64,000 nt of DNA from Streptomyces sp. CC228A. GTDB taxonomy: Bacteria; Actinomycetota; Actinomycetes; Streptomycetales; Streptomycetaceae. A program made the position numbers and the translations under genes. The DNA is taken from contig NZ_JAJPUI010000004.1 in the NCBI RefSeq assembly GCF_021390935.1, forward strand, positions 248,001 to 312,000, in the 5' to 3' direction. Every line of letters starts with the position of its first letter. The stretch's first letter is position 1. Under the pieces are notes generated by a model. The model saw nothing but the letters and a program-made list of their open reading frames with translations. It did not search any database and had not been told where the DNA came from. Shown here one piece after another: positions 48,817-58,429 of this stretch.

Positions 48817-49154
48817 GTGAGAACGAGACCTCGGTGCCGATGAAGCCCGCGACCGAGGAAGAGGTGCGCGAGGCGCTGTACGACGTCGTCGACCCCGAGC
48901 TGGGCATCGACGTCGTCAACCTCGGCCTCATCTACGGCATCCACGTCGACGACTCCAACGTCGCCACCCTGGACATGACGCTCACGTCCGCGGCCTGCCC
49001 GCTGACCGACGTCATCGAGGACCAGGCGAAGGCGGCGACCGACGGCATCGTCAACGACCTGCGCATCAACTGGGTCTGGATGCCGCCGTGGGGCCCGGAC
49101 AAGATCACGGACGACGGCCGCGAGCAGCTGCGGGCCCTGGGCTTCAACGTCTGA
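48813..49154 (+). CDS. sufT: SufT-like MIP18/DUF59 metal-sulfur cluster assembly factor
   Basis: 113 residues. DUF59 core: EVREALYDVVDPELGIDVVNLGLIYG, then LDMTLTSAACPLTDVIEDQ with the conserved Cys, and WVWMPPWGPDKITDDGREQLRALGF. Family members help mature Fe-S enzymes under high demand. Last gene of the operon, followed by a strong terminator. Confidence 0.94.
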   Translation: MSENETSVPMKPATEEEVREALYDVVDPELGIDVVNLGLIYGIHVDDSNVATLDMTLTSAACPLTDVIEDQAKAATDGIVNDLRINWVWMPPWGPDKITDDGREQLRALGFNV

Positions 49155-49170
49155 CCGCCGCCGCGACGCA

Positions 49171-49220
49171 GGAGACGGCCGTGCCCGCCGGGAGCGATCC
49201 CGGCGGGCACGGCCGTCTCC
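49171..49220. terminator. 23-bp perfect-stem bidirectional terminator after suf
   Basis: The arm 49171-49193 pairs perfectly with 49198-49220 around a four-base GCGA loop. It serves the suf operon and the convergent membrane protein gene, whose stop is ten bases away. The strongest hairpin seen in the window. Confidence 0.92.
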
Positions 49221-49230
49221 GCAGCCGTCG

Positions 49231-50574
49231 TCAGCCCGCGGGCGGCGGACCGTACGGGCCCGTGTACGGGCTGGTGTACGGCGCCGTGCCGGGCGCGGGC
49301 AGGGTCACGCCCGCGGACTCCGCCAAGGACGCGGCCAGGTTCTCCGTACGGATCCGGCGGTCGATGTAGATCAGGCCCTGGACCAGCGAGGGGAACACGG
49401 AGCCGACGATCTGGGACAGCGCGAAGCCCACCGTGAACAGCGCCACCATCACCAGGATCCCCGCCACGGGCACGTCCGAGCTGTCGCTCGGCAGCATCAC
49501 GAGGAAGGGCACCACGGCGACCAGCTGGAACACCGTCTGGATCACCCAGGACACGGCGGCCGCGATCAGCCAGCCCACCACGGAGAACCCGAGCACCCTC
49601 CACCACGCGCCCTCCACCAGGCGCGCCGAACGGCGCATGGCCTGGACGGGGCCGAGCCGCTCCAGGACGGCCGCCGACGACGCCAGGCTGAACCGGACCC
49701 CCACCCAGGCGGCCAGCGCTATCGCACCCAGGACCGCGGGCACCCCGATGGCCCACACCCAGGGTGCGCCGTCGGAGGCCGCCCCCAGGAACGCGACCGC
49801 GGCGATCACGGCGACCATGGGGAGCATCGCGCACAGCCAGCTGAGCACGAGGGCGCCCAGGACCGCCCATACCCGCGCCCACGCCTGGCGCCACAGCATC
49901 CCGAACCGCACCGGTCCGCCCACCACGGCCATCCGCAGGGCCGCGGGGCCGACGGCGTAGAGGAGCGAGACGGCGATCCCCGACCCGAGGAGCACGCACA
50001 GGTAGAAGACGACGAGCAGCAGGATCACCGGCGTCGCGTCGAAGGCGGTGTCGTCGGCTTCCAGGATCAGCACGTCGCCGACTGTCGCCCCGAGGGTCAG
50101 GAAGCCGATCAGGACGACGATGCCGAGCAGTGCCAGCAGCAGCCCGAACACGGAGCAGCAGAAGCCCGTGAAGGCGGCCCACGCGCGCCACAGCGTGGTG
50201 AAGGCGCCGCCGATCACGTCGCCGAGCCCCAGCGGGCCCAGCGGGATCACGCCGGGCTTCGGCGGTGCGGGCGGCCCCGTCCAGCCCGCCCAGCCGCCGT
50301 GGCCGGGCGCGCCGTACGCCCCGTGGGGGCCGGGCCCGCCGTACGTGCCGTGGCCGGCGTACCCGCCGGGTCCCGGCCGGTCCTGTCCGCCCGCTCCCTG
50401 CGGGGCCGGTGCGGCGGCCGCGGGACCGGACCGCGGGTCGCTCGGGCCGGTCGGTTCCGGTGCGGCGGGGTGCTGCGACGGGTCGGGTCGGTCGGCGGGC
50501 TCCGGTGCGGCCGGGCCCTCCGCTCCGTCCGGTCTCCTGTCGTCTCCGTGCGCCCCCGTGGAGTCCTGCGTCAT
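49231..50574 (-). CDS. Multi-pass membrane protein with Pro/Gly-rich N-terminus
   Basis: 447 residues. About 110 residues of Pro/Ala/Gly-rich, probably disordered cytoplasmic tail (GPGGYAGHGTYGGPGPHGAYG) lead into six or so hydrophobic segments and a short C-terminal proline-rich tail. GVIPLGPLGLGDVIGGAFTTLWRAW before the first helix and SLVQGLIYIDRRIRTENL near the end match the membrane domain seen in actinobacterial proteins annotated as glycerophosphodiester phosphodiesterase membrane region. No catalytic domain; function unknown. Divergent from dapD. Confidence 0.8.
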   Translation of the reverse strand: MTQDSTGAHGDDRRPDGAEGPAAPEPADRPDPSQHPAAPEPTGPSDPRSGPAAAAPAPQGAGGQDRPGPGGYAGHGTYGGPGPHGAYGAPGHGGWAGWTGPPAPPKPGVIPLGPLGLGDVIGGAFTTLWRAWAAFTGFCCSVFGLLLALLGIVVLIGFLTLGATVGDVLILEADDTAFDATPVILLLVVFYLCVLLGSGIAVSLLYAVGPAALRMAVVGGPVRFGMLWRQAWARVWAVLGALVLSWLCAMLPMVAVIAAVAFLGAASDGAPWVWAIGVPAVLGAIALAAWVGVRFSLASSAAVLERLGPVQAMRRSARLVEGAWWRVLGFSVVGWLIAAAVSWVIQTVFQLVAVVPFLVMLPSDSSDVPVAGILVMVALFTVGFALSQIVGSVFPSLVQGLIYIDRRIRTENLAASLAESAGVTLPAPGTAPYTSPYTGPYGPPPAG

Positions 50575-50735
50575 ACGGATGTGCTCCTGTGTTCGATCCC
50601 CCGGATTGACCGGGACACGTTAACCGGGGGGCGTCCGCGCAGGGCAGGCGGGGCAGCGCGGGCGGCCGGGCGCAACGCCGACCGGCTCCTGAGACCGGTT
50701 CGCACAGGGCGCGCCCCGCCGGTTAGGTTCGGGTC

Positions 50736-51719
50736 ATGACTTCTGCACCTCGCACCACCGGGGCCGTCGCCGCCGGCCTCGCCACCATCGCCGGCGACGG
50801 CACCGTCCTGGACACCTGGTACCCCGCCCCCGAGCTCGCCGAGGCCACCGGCCCGGCCGGCACCGAGCGCCTCACGCCGGACGAGGCCGTGCGGCTCCTG
50901 GGCGACGGGGCCGCCAAGGCCCTCGGCGTGGACGCCCGCCGCGGCGTCGAGGTCGTCGCCGTCCGCACCGTGATCGCCTCGCTGGACGACAAGCCGCTCG
51001 ACGCGCACGACGCCTACCTGCGTCTGCACCTGCTCAGCCACCGGCTGGTCCGGCCGCACGGGCAGAACCTGGACGGCATCTTCGGGCTGCTCGCCAACGT
51101 CGCCTGGACCAGCCTCGGCCCCGTGGCCGTCGACGACGTCGAGCGGGTGCGGCTGAACGCCCGCACCGACGGCCTGCACCTCCAGGTGACCAGCATCGAC
51201 AAGTTCCCGCGCATGACGGACTACGTCGCGCCGAAGGGCGTCCGCATCGCCGACGCCGACCGGGTCCGGCTCGGCGCCCACCTGGCCGCCGGCACCACCG
51301 TGATGCACGAGGGCTTCGTCAACTTCAACGCCGGCACCCTCGGCACCTCCATGGTCGAGGGCCGGATCTCCGCCGGCGTCGTCATCGGCGACGGCTCCGA
51401 CATCGGCGGCGGCGCCTCCACCATGGGCACGCTGTCCGGCGGCGGCAACGTCGTCATCTCCATCGGCGAGCGCTGCCTGGTCGGCGCCGAGGCGGGCGTC
51501 GGCATCGCGCTCGGAGACGAGTGCGTGGTCGAGGCCGGCCTGTACGTCACCGCCGGGACGCGCGTCACCATGCCCGACGGGCAGGTCGTCAAGGCCCGCG
51601 AGCTGTCCGGTGCCTCGAACATCCTCTTCCGCCGCAACTCGGTCACCGGCGCCGTCGAGGCCCGCCCGAACAACGCGGTCTGGGGCGGACTGAACGACAT
51701 CCTGCACAGCAACGACTGA
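50736..51719 (+). CDS. dapD: 2,3,4,5-tetrahydropyridine-2,6-dicarboxylate N-succinyltransferase
   Basis: Succinylates tetrahydrodipicolinate in the lysine/diaminopimelate pathway. 327 residues, the actinobacterial class: N-terminal helical domain, then a left-handed beta-helix of hexapeptide repeats ([73 protein letters not shown]). TAGGTT at 50724-50729 lies six bases before the ATG with no ribosome site, so a leaderless transcript is likely. Confidence 0.96.
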   Translation: MTSAPRTTGAVAAGLATIAGDGTVLDTWYPAPELAEATGPAGTERLTPDEAVRLLGDGAAKALGVDARRGVEVVAVRTVIASLDDKPLDAHDAYLRLHLLSHRLVRPHGQNLDGIFGLLANVAWTSLGPVAVDDVERVRLNARTDGLHLQVTSIDKFPRMTDYVAPKGVRIADADRVRLGAHLAAGTTVMHEGFVNFNAGTLGTSMVEGRISAGVVIGDGSDIGGGASTMGTLSGGGNVVISIGERCLVGAEAGVGIALGDECVVEAGLYVTAGTRVTMPDGQVVKARELSGASNILFRRNSVTGAVEARPNNAVWGGLNDILHSND

Positions 51720-51820
51720 GCCGCCGTCACCTTTCGTGTGACCTCGCGTGACCTCCGGGCCGCTGAACCGATGAACAGGTCGACGCAGGGTCACATGAAA
51801 CGGTCAGGTGAGGAGCGGAC

Positions 51821-52027
51821 ATGAGGATAGGCCGGGTCGCCTCGGTCGCCGGAGCGGTCGCCCTGGGGGCGGCGCTCACGTGCGGAAGCGCCCACGCCGA
51901 CGAGAGCAACGCGCAGTCCCACAACGGGCCGCGCGTCGCACTCGTCAACGCGGGGCAGATCGACGACCCGATGGAGGACGTGCTGGAGCACGTCGCCATC
52001 CTCGGGCGGAACCTCATCATCGACTGA
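51821..52027 (+). CDS. Small secreted peptide
   Basis: 68 residues. Signal peptide (MRIGRVASVAGAVALGAALTCGSAHA) with cleavage after AHA near residue 26, leaving a mature peptide of about 42 residues that begins DESNAQSHNGPRVALVNAGQIDDP and contains no Cys. AGGAG stands nine bases before the ATG. I do not recognise a function; short secreted peptides of this form are common in Streptomyces. Its end overlaps the convergent DapA-like gene by 11 bases. Confidence 0.75.
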   Translation: MRIGRVASVAGAVALGAALTCGSAHADESNAQSHNGPRVALVNAGQIDDPMEDVLEHVAILGRNLIID

Positions 52028-52904
52028 CGGCCGCCAGCTCCCCGTACGCCTGCCGCAGCCCGTCGACCGCGTCCTGGTCGGCGGGCTGCAGCGGTTCCCG
52101 CACGGGGCCCGCGTCCAGTAGCGCCTTCGCGGTGACCGCGCCCGGCAGTCCGGCGGCCATCATCCGCTCGACCAGCGGCAGCAGCCGCTGGTTGCGCCGG
52201 GCCGCCTCCGCGGTGTCGCCCGCGTCGAAGGCGTCCAGCACCGCGCGCACAGCGCCGGGAGCCACGTTCGCCACCGTGCTGACGCAGCCCGCGCCGCCGA
52301 CCGCGTACAGGGGCAGGTTCAGCTCCTCGCACCCCGAGTAGACGGCCAGGGAGGAGCCCGCGATGACCCTGGTGGAGCCGAGCAGGTCGTACGCGCAGTC
52401 CTTCACCGCCGCGATCCTCGGGTGCTCGGCCAACCGCAGCATGGTCTCCGGCTCGATGCGCACCCCTGTGCGGCCGGGGATGTCGTAGAGCATGAGCGGC
52501 AGGCCCGTCGCGTCCGCCACGCGGCGGAAGTGCGCCTCCACCGCGGCCTGCGGCGGTCGGCTGTAGTACGGGGGGACGACGAGGAGCCCGTCGGCGCCGG
52601 CGTCCTCCGCCTGGCGGGCCAGCTCCGCGGTGTGGGCCGTGTCGGCGGTGCCGACCCCGGCCAGCAGCACTGCCGAGGGGCCCACCGCGTCCCGTACCGC
52701 CCGGATCAGCGCGCTCTTCTCCGCGTCGGTCGTGGTGGGCGACTCGCCCGTGGTCCCGGAGAGGACGAGGCCGTCGCAGCCGTCCGCCAGCAGCCCGGCG
52801 GCGAGCCCGGCGGCCCGGTCGAGGTCCAGCGCCTCGCCCGTGGCGGTGAAGGGCGTGACCATCGCGCACAGGACGCGGCCGAAGGGGGTGCTCTCGTTCG
52901 TCAT
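52017..52904 (-). CDS. DapA-family aldolase (4-hydroxy-tetrahydrodipicolinate synthase-like)
   Basis: 295 residues from ATG 52904. TIM-barrel class I aldolase: SGTTGESPTTT near residue 45, PPYYSRPPQ with the catalytic Tyr, YDIPGRTGV, and AVKDCAYD with the Schiff-base Lys. It would condense pyruvate with aspartate semialdehyde, and its position next to dapD supports a role in lysine/DAP synthesis. Streptomyces usually has several DapA paralogues, so another 2-oxoacid substrate is possible. GGGGGAAG lies upstream of the chosen start. Confidence 0.88.
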   Translation of the reverse strand: MTNESTPFGRVLCAMVTPFTATGEALDLDRAAGLAAGLLADGCDGLVLSGTTGESPTTTDAEKSALIRAVRDAVGPSAVLLAGVGTADTAHTAELARQAEDAGADGLLVVPPYYSRPPQAAVEAHFRRVADATGLPLMLYDIPGRTGVRIEPETMLRLAEHPRIAAVKDCAYDLLGSTRVIAGSSLAVYSGCEELNLPLYAVGGAGCVSTVANVAPGAVRAVLDAFDAGDTAEAARRNQRLLPLVERMMAAGLPGAVTAKALLDAGPVREPLQPADQDAVDGLRQAYGELAAVSR

Positions 52905-53057
52905 CCGCGCAGTCTTCCCCCGGGGACGCTCCACGTCCACTTAGATGTGCTCCGGCAAGGGTGAAGCGTTGCTGAACTGTAGTGGCGCCCCGCATGCAGC
53001 GGACAGCGGGGGGTACCCGGTCGTCCCTCATGTGACGACGAAGGGAGGCGGTCGGTC

Positions 53058-53447
53058 GTGGCCGGAGAACCCTCGGTCGGCGAGCTGGTCAAACGGGCGT
53101 CGGAGCAGTTGGCCGACCTGGTCAGGCTGGAGGTGCGCACCGCGCGGGCGGAGCTCACGCAGAAGGGCCGTCGCGCCGGCGTCGGCGGCGGGCTGCTCGG
53201 CGCGGCGGGAGCCGTCGCCTATGTCGGCCTAATCGCCCTCGCCGGCACCGCGGTGGCGCTGCTCGCACTAGCCCTGGACGTCTGGGCGGCCGCGCTCATC
53301 GTGACCGGCGTGCTCTTCCTCTGCGCGGGTGTGCTGGCGCTGCTGGGGCGCGCCCAGGTGCGCCGCGCGGTGCCACCGGTGCCGGAGCGCGCCCTTGACG
53401 GCGTCCGCTCCGACATCGACGAGATCAAGGAGAGGGTGCACCGATGA
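53058..53447 (+). CDS. Holin-like membrane protein (Phage_holin_3_6 / DUF1469)
   Basis: 129 residues. An N-terminal amphipathic helix (VGELVKRASEQLADLVRLEVRTARAEL), two membrane helices (AVAYVGLIALAGTAVALLALAL and ALIVTGVLFLCAGVLALLG) and a polar tail. Despite the family name it is a chromosomal actinobacterial protein, not evidence of a prophage. GTG start with GGGAGG upstream; overlaps the next gene by ATGA. Confidence 0.85.
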   Translation: MAGEPSVGELVKRASEQLADLVRLEVRTARAELTQKGRRAGVGGGLLGAAGAVAYVGLIALAGTAVALLALALDVWAAALIVTGVLFLCAGVLALLGRAQVRRAVPPVPERALDGVRSDIDEIKERVHR

Positions 53448-53719
53448 CACGGCCCGACGAACTGCGCCTCGAAGCGGCGCAGAAGCGGCAGGAGCTGGTC
53501 GAGACCCTCGACCAGCTCATCGCCAGGACGGACCTGCGGGCCCGCGCCGCCCGCGCCGCGCACGGCGAACGGCGCCCCGCGTTCCTCGCCGCGGCCGCCG
53601 CGGCGGGCGCGGTGGTGGTGCTCGCCGCGGTGCTCGCCGGACGCGCCGCACTGCACGGTGCGGGCGCCTCCGCGGTCCGCCGGGGAGGGCCGCGGGCCCG
53701 GTGGGGAGGGTGGCGATGA
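53444..53719 (+). CDS. DUF3618 protein
   Basis: 91 residues. An N-terminal helix of the DUF3618 type (RPDELRLEAAQKRQELVETLDQL) precedes one membrane helix (AAAAAGAVVVLAAVLAGRAAL) and a short basic tail. Almost always encoded between the holin-like and DUF4235 genes; function unknown, probably an envelope complex. Four-base overlaps on both sides. Confidence 0.85.
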   Translation: MTRPDELRLEAAQKRQELVETLDQLIARTDLRARAARAAHGERRPAFLAAAAAAGAVVVLAAVLAGRAALHGAGASAVRRGGPRARWGGWR

Positions 53720-54024
53720 GCCGCAGGCCCCCGCTGCCGAAGGGCAAGCGGAAGCAGAAGCAGAAGGTGCTGTACCGGCCGGTCGGGCTGCTGCTCGGCA
53801 TGGCGGCCGGCGCGGTGGCCAGTGCGCTGTTCACGCAGATCTGGAAGGTGGTCGGACACGGCAGCGACGCCCCCGACGCGCTGGACGAGGACCGCGACTG
53901 GCAGGAGGTGCTGCTCGCCGCGGCCCTGCAGGGCGCCGTCTTCGCGGCGGTCCGGGCGGCCGTGAACCGCAGCGGCGCGGTCGGTGTGCGCAGGCTCACC
54001 GGGACGTGGCCTTCCGGGTCTTGA
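53716..54024 (+). CDS. DUF4235 membrane protein
   Basis: 102 residues. A basic start (KGKRKQKQKVLYRP), two membrane segments (VGLLLGMAAGAVASALFTQIW and VLLAAALQGAVFAAVRAAV) and an Asp-rich loop (DAPDALDEDRDW). Third member of the holin-like/DUF3618/DUF4235 operon. Confidence 0.85.
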   Translation: MSRRPPLPKGKRKQKQKVLYRPVGLLLGMAAGAVASALFTQIWKVVGHGSDAPDALDEDRDWQEVLLAAALQGAVFAAVRAAVNRSGAVGVRRLTGTWPSGS

Positions 54025-54108
54025 CCTCAAGTCCGCTTCAGGTCGGAGGGTGGGGGATGTCCGGCCGCGCCGCGAGGGCGCGGCCGGACCCGACCGAGAG
54101 GCAGACCC

Positions 54109-54822
54109 GTGACCGTCCACGTCCAGCCGCACGCTCGCCCCGACCTCACCCGCCCGGACGCCGGGCTGGTCATCGCGACCACCTGGCGCGTCGGCACGCC
54201 GGAGCGGCAGCAGGCCGCGGTGGACGCCATCGCCCGTACCTGGGAGCGGCGGCCCTGGCCGGTCGCGGGCCTGCTCTCGTACAGCGTGCTGGTGGGGGAG
54301 GACGGGGACCGGCTGCTGCACTACTCGCAGTGGGGCGGTGAGGACGACTACCACGAGATGGTGCGGACCCAGCGCGGGCCGAGGAACGCCGAGATCGACG
54401 CCGCGGTCCCCGGCATCGACCGCGCCTCGTTCCGGATGTACGAGCGCTACCGCAGCAGTGCGGCGGTGCCCGGTGACCGGCGGGTGCCCGGCTGCGTGGC
54501 CGCCGTGGAGGTCGAGTTCGACGGTCCCGACCCGGCGCGGCAGCGGGCCTGGGTGGACGCGGTGTTCGAGGCGCTGTCCGCGGACCCGGCCCCGCACCCG
54601 GGCGGTGTGTCCGGCCACTTCCACCTCAGCCTGGACGGCACGCACGTCCTCGACTATGCCGAGTGGGAGACCGCGCGGGCCCACGAGGAGGCGATGGCCT
54701 CGCCGGGGGACGGCATCGGGGCGGCCACCCCGCAGTGGCGGCGCGTGCAGCACTACCCGGGGCTCGTGCGCAGCACCGTGCGGCGCTACACGCCCGCGCT
54801 CGCCATGAGCCCGGGCGTGTAG
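54109..54822 (+). CDS. Antibiotic biosynthesis monooxygenase-fold protein, two ABM domains
   Basis: 237 residues made of two dimeric alpha-beta barrel units. The first is VIATTWRVGTPERQQAAVDAI with HYSQWGGEDDYHEM; the second is CVAAVEVEFDGPDPARQRAWVDAVFEAL with HFHLSLDGTHVLDYAEWETARAHEEAM. Such proteins oxidise quinoid or polyketide substrates, or act as small stress-related enzymes; the substrate is unknown. GTG start after GAGAGGCAGA. Convergent with the nuclease gene, only nine bases apart. Confidence 0.82.
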   Translation: MTVHVQPHARPDLTRPDAGLVIATTWRVGTPERQQAAVDAIARTWERRPWPVAGLLSYSVLVGEDGDRLLHYSQWGGEDDYHEMVRTQRGPRNAEIDAAVPGIDRASFRMYERYRSSAAVPGDRRVPGCVAAVEVEFDGPDPARQRAWVDAVFEALSADPAPHPGGVSGHFHLSLDGTHVLDYAEWETARAHEEAMASPGDGIGAATPQWRRVQHYPGLVRSTVRRYTPALAMSPGV

Positions 54823-54831
54823 CGGAGGGCG

Positions 54832-56664
54832 TCACGGCCGGAAGCGCAGCACCTGCGGGTCGTGGTCGCTGTTCTGGTCGGCGAACTCGGCGTTGATGTG
54901 CACGCTGTCGTACTCGAAGCGGCGGATCGCCGGGCTGGTCAGGATCTGGTCCAGCACCTGGCTGTTGCCCTGGTAGACGTACGAGTACCGCTCGGCGGCC
55001 GGCAGGGACAGGATCGCCGGGTACAGCGCCCCGCCCTCGGTGAGGATCCGCGTGGTGTCCGAGAACTCGAAGTCGTTGATGTCGCCGAGGACGACGACCT
55101 TCGCGTTCCGCTGCACCGCGAGGACGTCCCTGACGAAGGAGTTCACGACCCGCGCCTGCTGGTGGCGCTCCACCTCGGAGGAACGGTTCGGCGGCTGCTG
55201 GTGGGAGACGATCGACTGGTCGCCGCCCTTGGAGCCGAAGTGGTTGGCGACCACGATGACGCGCTTGCCGCGGAAGAAGAACTCGCCGGCCAGCGGCTTG
55301 CGGCTGTTCTCCCAGGCGGCGTCCGCCGGGGCGATGCGGCCGGGGGAGTGGGTGAGGGTCGCCTTGCCGTACCGCTTCACGACACCGGTCGCGGTCGTCG
55401 CGTCGCCGCCCCTGCGGTCCACGAAGGCCACGCGCTCCGGGTTGAACAGGAACACCTGGCGGATGTTGCCGCCGGGCTGGCCGCCGTCCTTCTTGTCCTC
55501 TGGGTCGATGCCCCGCCACTCGTACGCGGGGCCGCCGGCCGCGACGATCGCGTCAGTGAACTTCTTCAGCGTCCCGTCGGCGGCGACCGTGCCGTCGTCC
55601 TTCGGGCCGCTGTTGTCCTGGATCTCCTCCAGGGCCACGATGTCGGGCGAGGCGAGGTTCTCGACGATGCCCTTCGCGAGCGCGTCGAACTTGGCCTGCG
55701 GGTCGCCCGGGTCGAGGTTCTCCACGTTGTACGTGGCGACCGCGAGCTCCTTGTAGTGCTGCTCGCGGGTCCGCTCGGGGCGCAGCGCGCGGTCCTCGAC
55801 GGTGACGGCGGCGCGGGAGGCGAGGGTGTAGCCGCCGTACTGGTTGAAGTCCAGCGGGCCCTCGGCGCCCCCGCTGAGCAGGTCGCCGACGTTGGCGTCG
55901 GGGAAGGGCTGCTGGGCGGTGGGGACCAGCGACTGGACCTTCAGCCGGCCGGTGTTCTGCGCGTCGTACGAGCCGTAGCGGGTGCCGCCGCGCCGGGTGG
56001 GGTTCTCGTGCGGCTTCACGGTGACCCAGAGTTCGTTGTACGCGCTGGCGCCGACGATCCGCGACTCCCCGATGCGGACGTTGACGCCCTCCAGGGACTC
56101 GTAGTAGTCGAGGGCGTAGGCGGACGGCTTGAGCGGCAGGCCGTTGACGGAGCCGCCGGCGGCGGGGTCGCCGTCCGGCGTGTACGCGGCGGGGACGCTG
56201 TCCGCGGTGATGACGACCGGCTCGGGGACGGCGTGGCCGGAGGACACGACGGTGACCTTGGGGCGGGAGATCTGGGTGATCGACTGGTTGCCCGAGCGGA
56301 GTCCGCCGGGCACGTACTCGGTGACCGTGCCCGAGACGGTCACCGCGTCGCCGACGGACACGGTCGGCGCGGAGCCGGTGTAGACGAACAGGCCCTCACT
56401 GGTGGCCGGGTTGTCATCGGCCTCCGGGTCCTGGAACCAGAACCCCTTCGACCCGTACGTGCGCACGCCGGTGACGATGCCCGGCACGTCCGCGACCTGG
56501 TTGCCCACCAGAGGGGATATGCGCGTGACGCCCTGGATGTCGTGGATGCGGGTCGAGCCGGTGGTCTCTGCCGCCGAGGTGGTGGCCCCGGCGAGCAGGC
56601 CGGCGGCCAGCGCGGTGGCGAGGACGGCCGAGACGGCTGCGGTTCTCGGCAAGGAGGAAGCCAT
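54832..56664 (-). CDS. Extracellular endonuclease/exonuclease/phosphatase-family nuclease
   Basis: 610 residues from ATG 56664 (GGAG nine bases upstream). A signal peptide (SSLPRTAAVSAVLATALAAGLLAGATTSA) is followed by an OB-fold region (IHDIQGVTRISPLVGNQVADVPGIVTGVRTYGSKGFWFQDP). The nuclease domain has YNVENLDPGD, VALEEIQDN, VVANHFGSKGGD, VVLGDINDFEF and a final SDHDPQVLRF, which supply the metal and catalytic residues. Resembles ExeM/NucH-type secreted DNases; probably scavenges DNA. No LPXTG or other wall anchor seen. Confidence 0.92.
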   Translation of the reverse strand: MASSLPRTAAVSAVLATALAAGLLAGATTSAAETTGSTRIHDIQGVTRISPLVGNQVADVPGIVTGVRTYGSKGFWFQDPEADDNPATSEGLFVYTGSAPTVSVGDAVTVSGTVTEYVPGGLRSGNQSITQISRPKVTVVSSGHAVPEPVVITADSVPAAYTPDGDPAAGGSVNGLPLKPSAYALDYYESLEGVNVRIGESRIVGASAYNELWVTVKPHENPTRRGGTRYGSYDAQNTGRLKVQSLVPTAQQPFPDANVGDLLSGGAEGPLDFNQYGGYTLASRAAVTVEDRALRPERTREQHYKELAVATYNVENLDPGDPQAKFDALAKGIVENLASPDIVALEEIQDNSGPKDDGTVAADGTLKKFTDAIVAAGGPAYEWRGIDPEDKKDGGQPGGNIRQVFLFNPERVAFVDRRGGDATTATGVVKRYGKATLTHSPGRIAPADAAWENSRKPLAGEFFFRGKRVIVVANHFGSKGGDQSIVSHQQPPNRSSEVERHQQARVVNSFVRDVLAVQRNAKVVVLGDINDFEFSDTTRILTEGGALYPAILSLPAAERYSYVYQGNSQVLDQILTSPAIRRFEYDSVHINAEFADQNSDHDPQVLRFRP

Positions 56665-56950
56665 GGATGAAGCTCCAAGGGAGGGTGGGAGGTGAGGTGT
56701 TGAGTGGCGGAAAGCAGTGGGGTGACCCTGCGGCCGCTCTACGCGCGTCAATCTCTGCGGAGAGCCCCCAACTTGTCAAGGGCTTCCGGGTGTAATGGGC
56801 CTGACAGGCGGATGAACCGTCGGAGATGCCCCCGAATGCGTCTACGCTGGGATCCGTTTGGCCCGTCCGCGCCTGCGTGGGGGGTGATGCGCGGCCGCAC
56901 ACGTGCGGTCGGCGCGCCCGCACGCCGACGTGCTCCGAGGAGAGTCCCTG

Positions 56951-58429
56951 ATGCCCGCAAGCCCCCCGACCCTGCCGCCGGTGCGGCTGCCCTCGGACGC
57001 CGTACTGGCCCGGGACGCCCTGGCCGCACCGCTGCTGACCCGCGCGGTGCGGCTCGCCCGCTGGGCGGGGCCGGCCACCCGGGTCGGCGCGGGCGGCGCT
57101 CGTCGACGCGCAACTCGCCGAGGCCGCGCGGGTGCTGGGCCTGCCGGACGGCGAGGACGGCGAGGCCGGTGCCAGCGAGGCGTGGCGGGTCGCCGTCGAC
57201 ACGGGGCTCGTGACCGTGCGCGACCCGGAAGCCGGCGCGGAAGCGGACGAGGAGGGGACCGTCGAGCCCGGCGGGATGCTGCCGCTGGTGACCGGCGGCA
57301 CCCCGCGGGACGTCCTTGGCCTCTGGCTCGACGGCCTGGAGACCGTCTGCGCCGACGCCGCCACCCCCTTCTTCGACGACCCCGAGGCCCTCAGCGCCCT
57401 CGTCGGCGAGGACGGGGAGATCGACTTCGACGCCCTGGACTGGGACCCCGAGGCGGAAGCCGAGTTCCTCGACGGGGTCCTCGCCAACCTGTACCTGCTC
57501 ACGGTCGCGGAAGGCGGCTCCGGGGACGCCCCCGTGCCGCTGCCCGCCCTCGCCGCGTCGATGGTCGTCCCGCCCGACGACATGGGGGAGCCCTCCGACG
57601 CCGTCCTGGAGCAGGTGTCGGAGGTGATGATGCGGCTCGACGACCAGTTCCGGCTGCTGGAGCCGATGGGAGTCGTCGAGTACCGGCCGGTCGACGAGGC
57701 CCTGCTCGGCGAGGACGCGCAGGAACCGGGCGCGGGCGCGGCCGGGGCGGCCGCCGAGATGGACGACGAGGACGTCGCACGCTACGGCCTGGTCCGCCTG
57801 ACCCCGCTCGGGCTGTACGGCATCCGCAACCGGCTGCTGGAGTCGGGCGTCGACGCCCCGGCCGTGGGCGACCTCGCCGAGCGGGACGCGGCCGCGCTGC
57901 TCACCGCGGTGGCGGCGTTCCCGCCGGACGCGGCCCGGGCGGAGACCGAGCTGTGGCTGGCCGGGCGGGCCCCGCTGGCGGCGGCCCGGGGCTGCTCGCC
58001 GGGGCGAAGGGCGCCGACGCCGCCGCGCCGCTGCGGCGGCTCCACTGCCAGCAGGCCCTGGCGCTGGTCGGCGCGGACGCCGAGCCCGCGGTGCGGGAGG
58101 TGCTGGACGACCCGGAACTGGGCGGCCTCGCCCGGGTGTGGCTCGTCGAGCGGGGCGCGGCCCAGGTGCCCGCGCCGCCGGAGGAGATGGTGTTCTGGCT
58201 GACGGTCGACACGATCGCGGCCCAGCTGGCCGCGGACGGGGACCTGACCGAACTGCAGGACCTCATCGAGGGGCTGACCGGCCGGCACAGCGGGTTCTTC
58301 GAGCAGGCGTGGCGGGTGGACCACCCCGCGACCGCGCAGGTGCTGGAGGCCGTGGGGCGCCTGCACCGGGACCGGCGCGTGGCGAAGGACGCGCGGAAGG
58401 CCGCGTTCAAGGCCCGCTCCCGCGCCTGA
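56951..58429 (+). pseudogene. Conserved hypothetical protein with two compensating frame breaks
   Basis: A conserved Streptomyces protein of about 490 residues, function unknown to me; acidic middle, helical C-terminal half. The N-terminus (MPASPPTLPPVRLPSDAVLARDALAAPLLTRAVRLARWAG) is in one frame. The middle (LVDAQLAEAARVLGLPD ... LWLAGRAPLAAAR) is in a second. The C-terminus (LLAGAKGADAAAPLRRLHCQQALALVG ... KAAFKARSRA) is back in the first. The breaks are near 57080-57096 and at the GGGG run near 57990, where one extra G restores the frame. Either sequencing indels or a recent pseudogene. The 3' end is duplicated 91 bp downstream. Confidence 0.7.

Noticed and set aside
53058..54024. Prophage remnant suggested by the holin-like gene
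   Set aside because: Holin-like, DUF3618 and DUF4235 genes form a standard chromosomal trio in actinobacteria; no phage genes are nearby.
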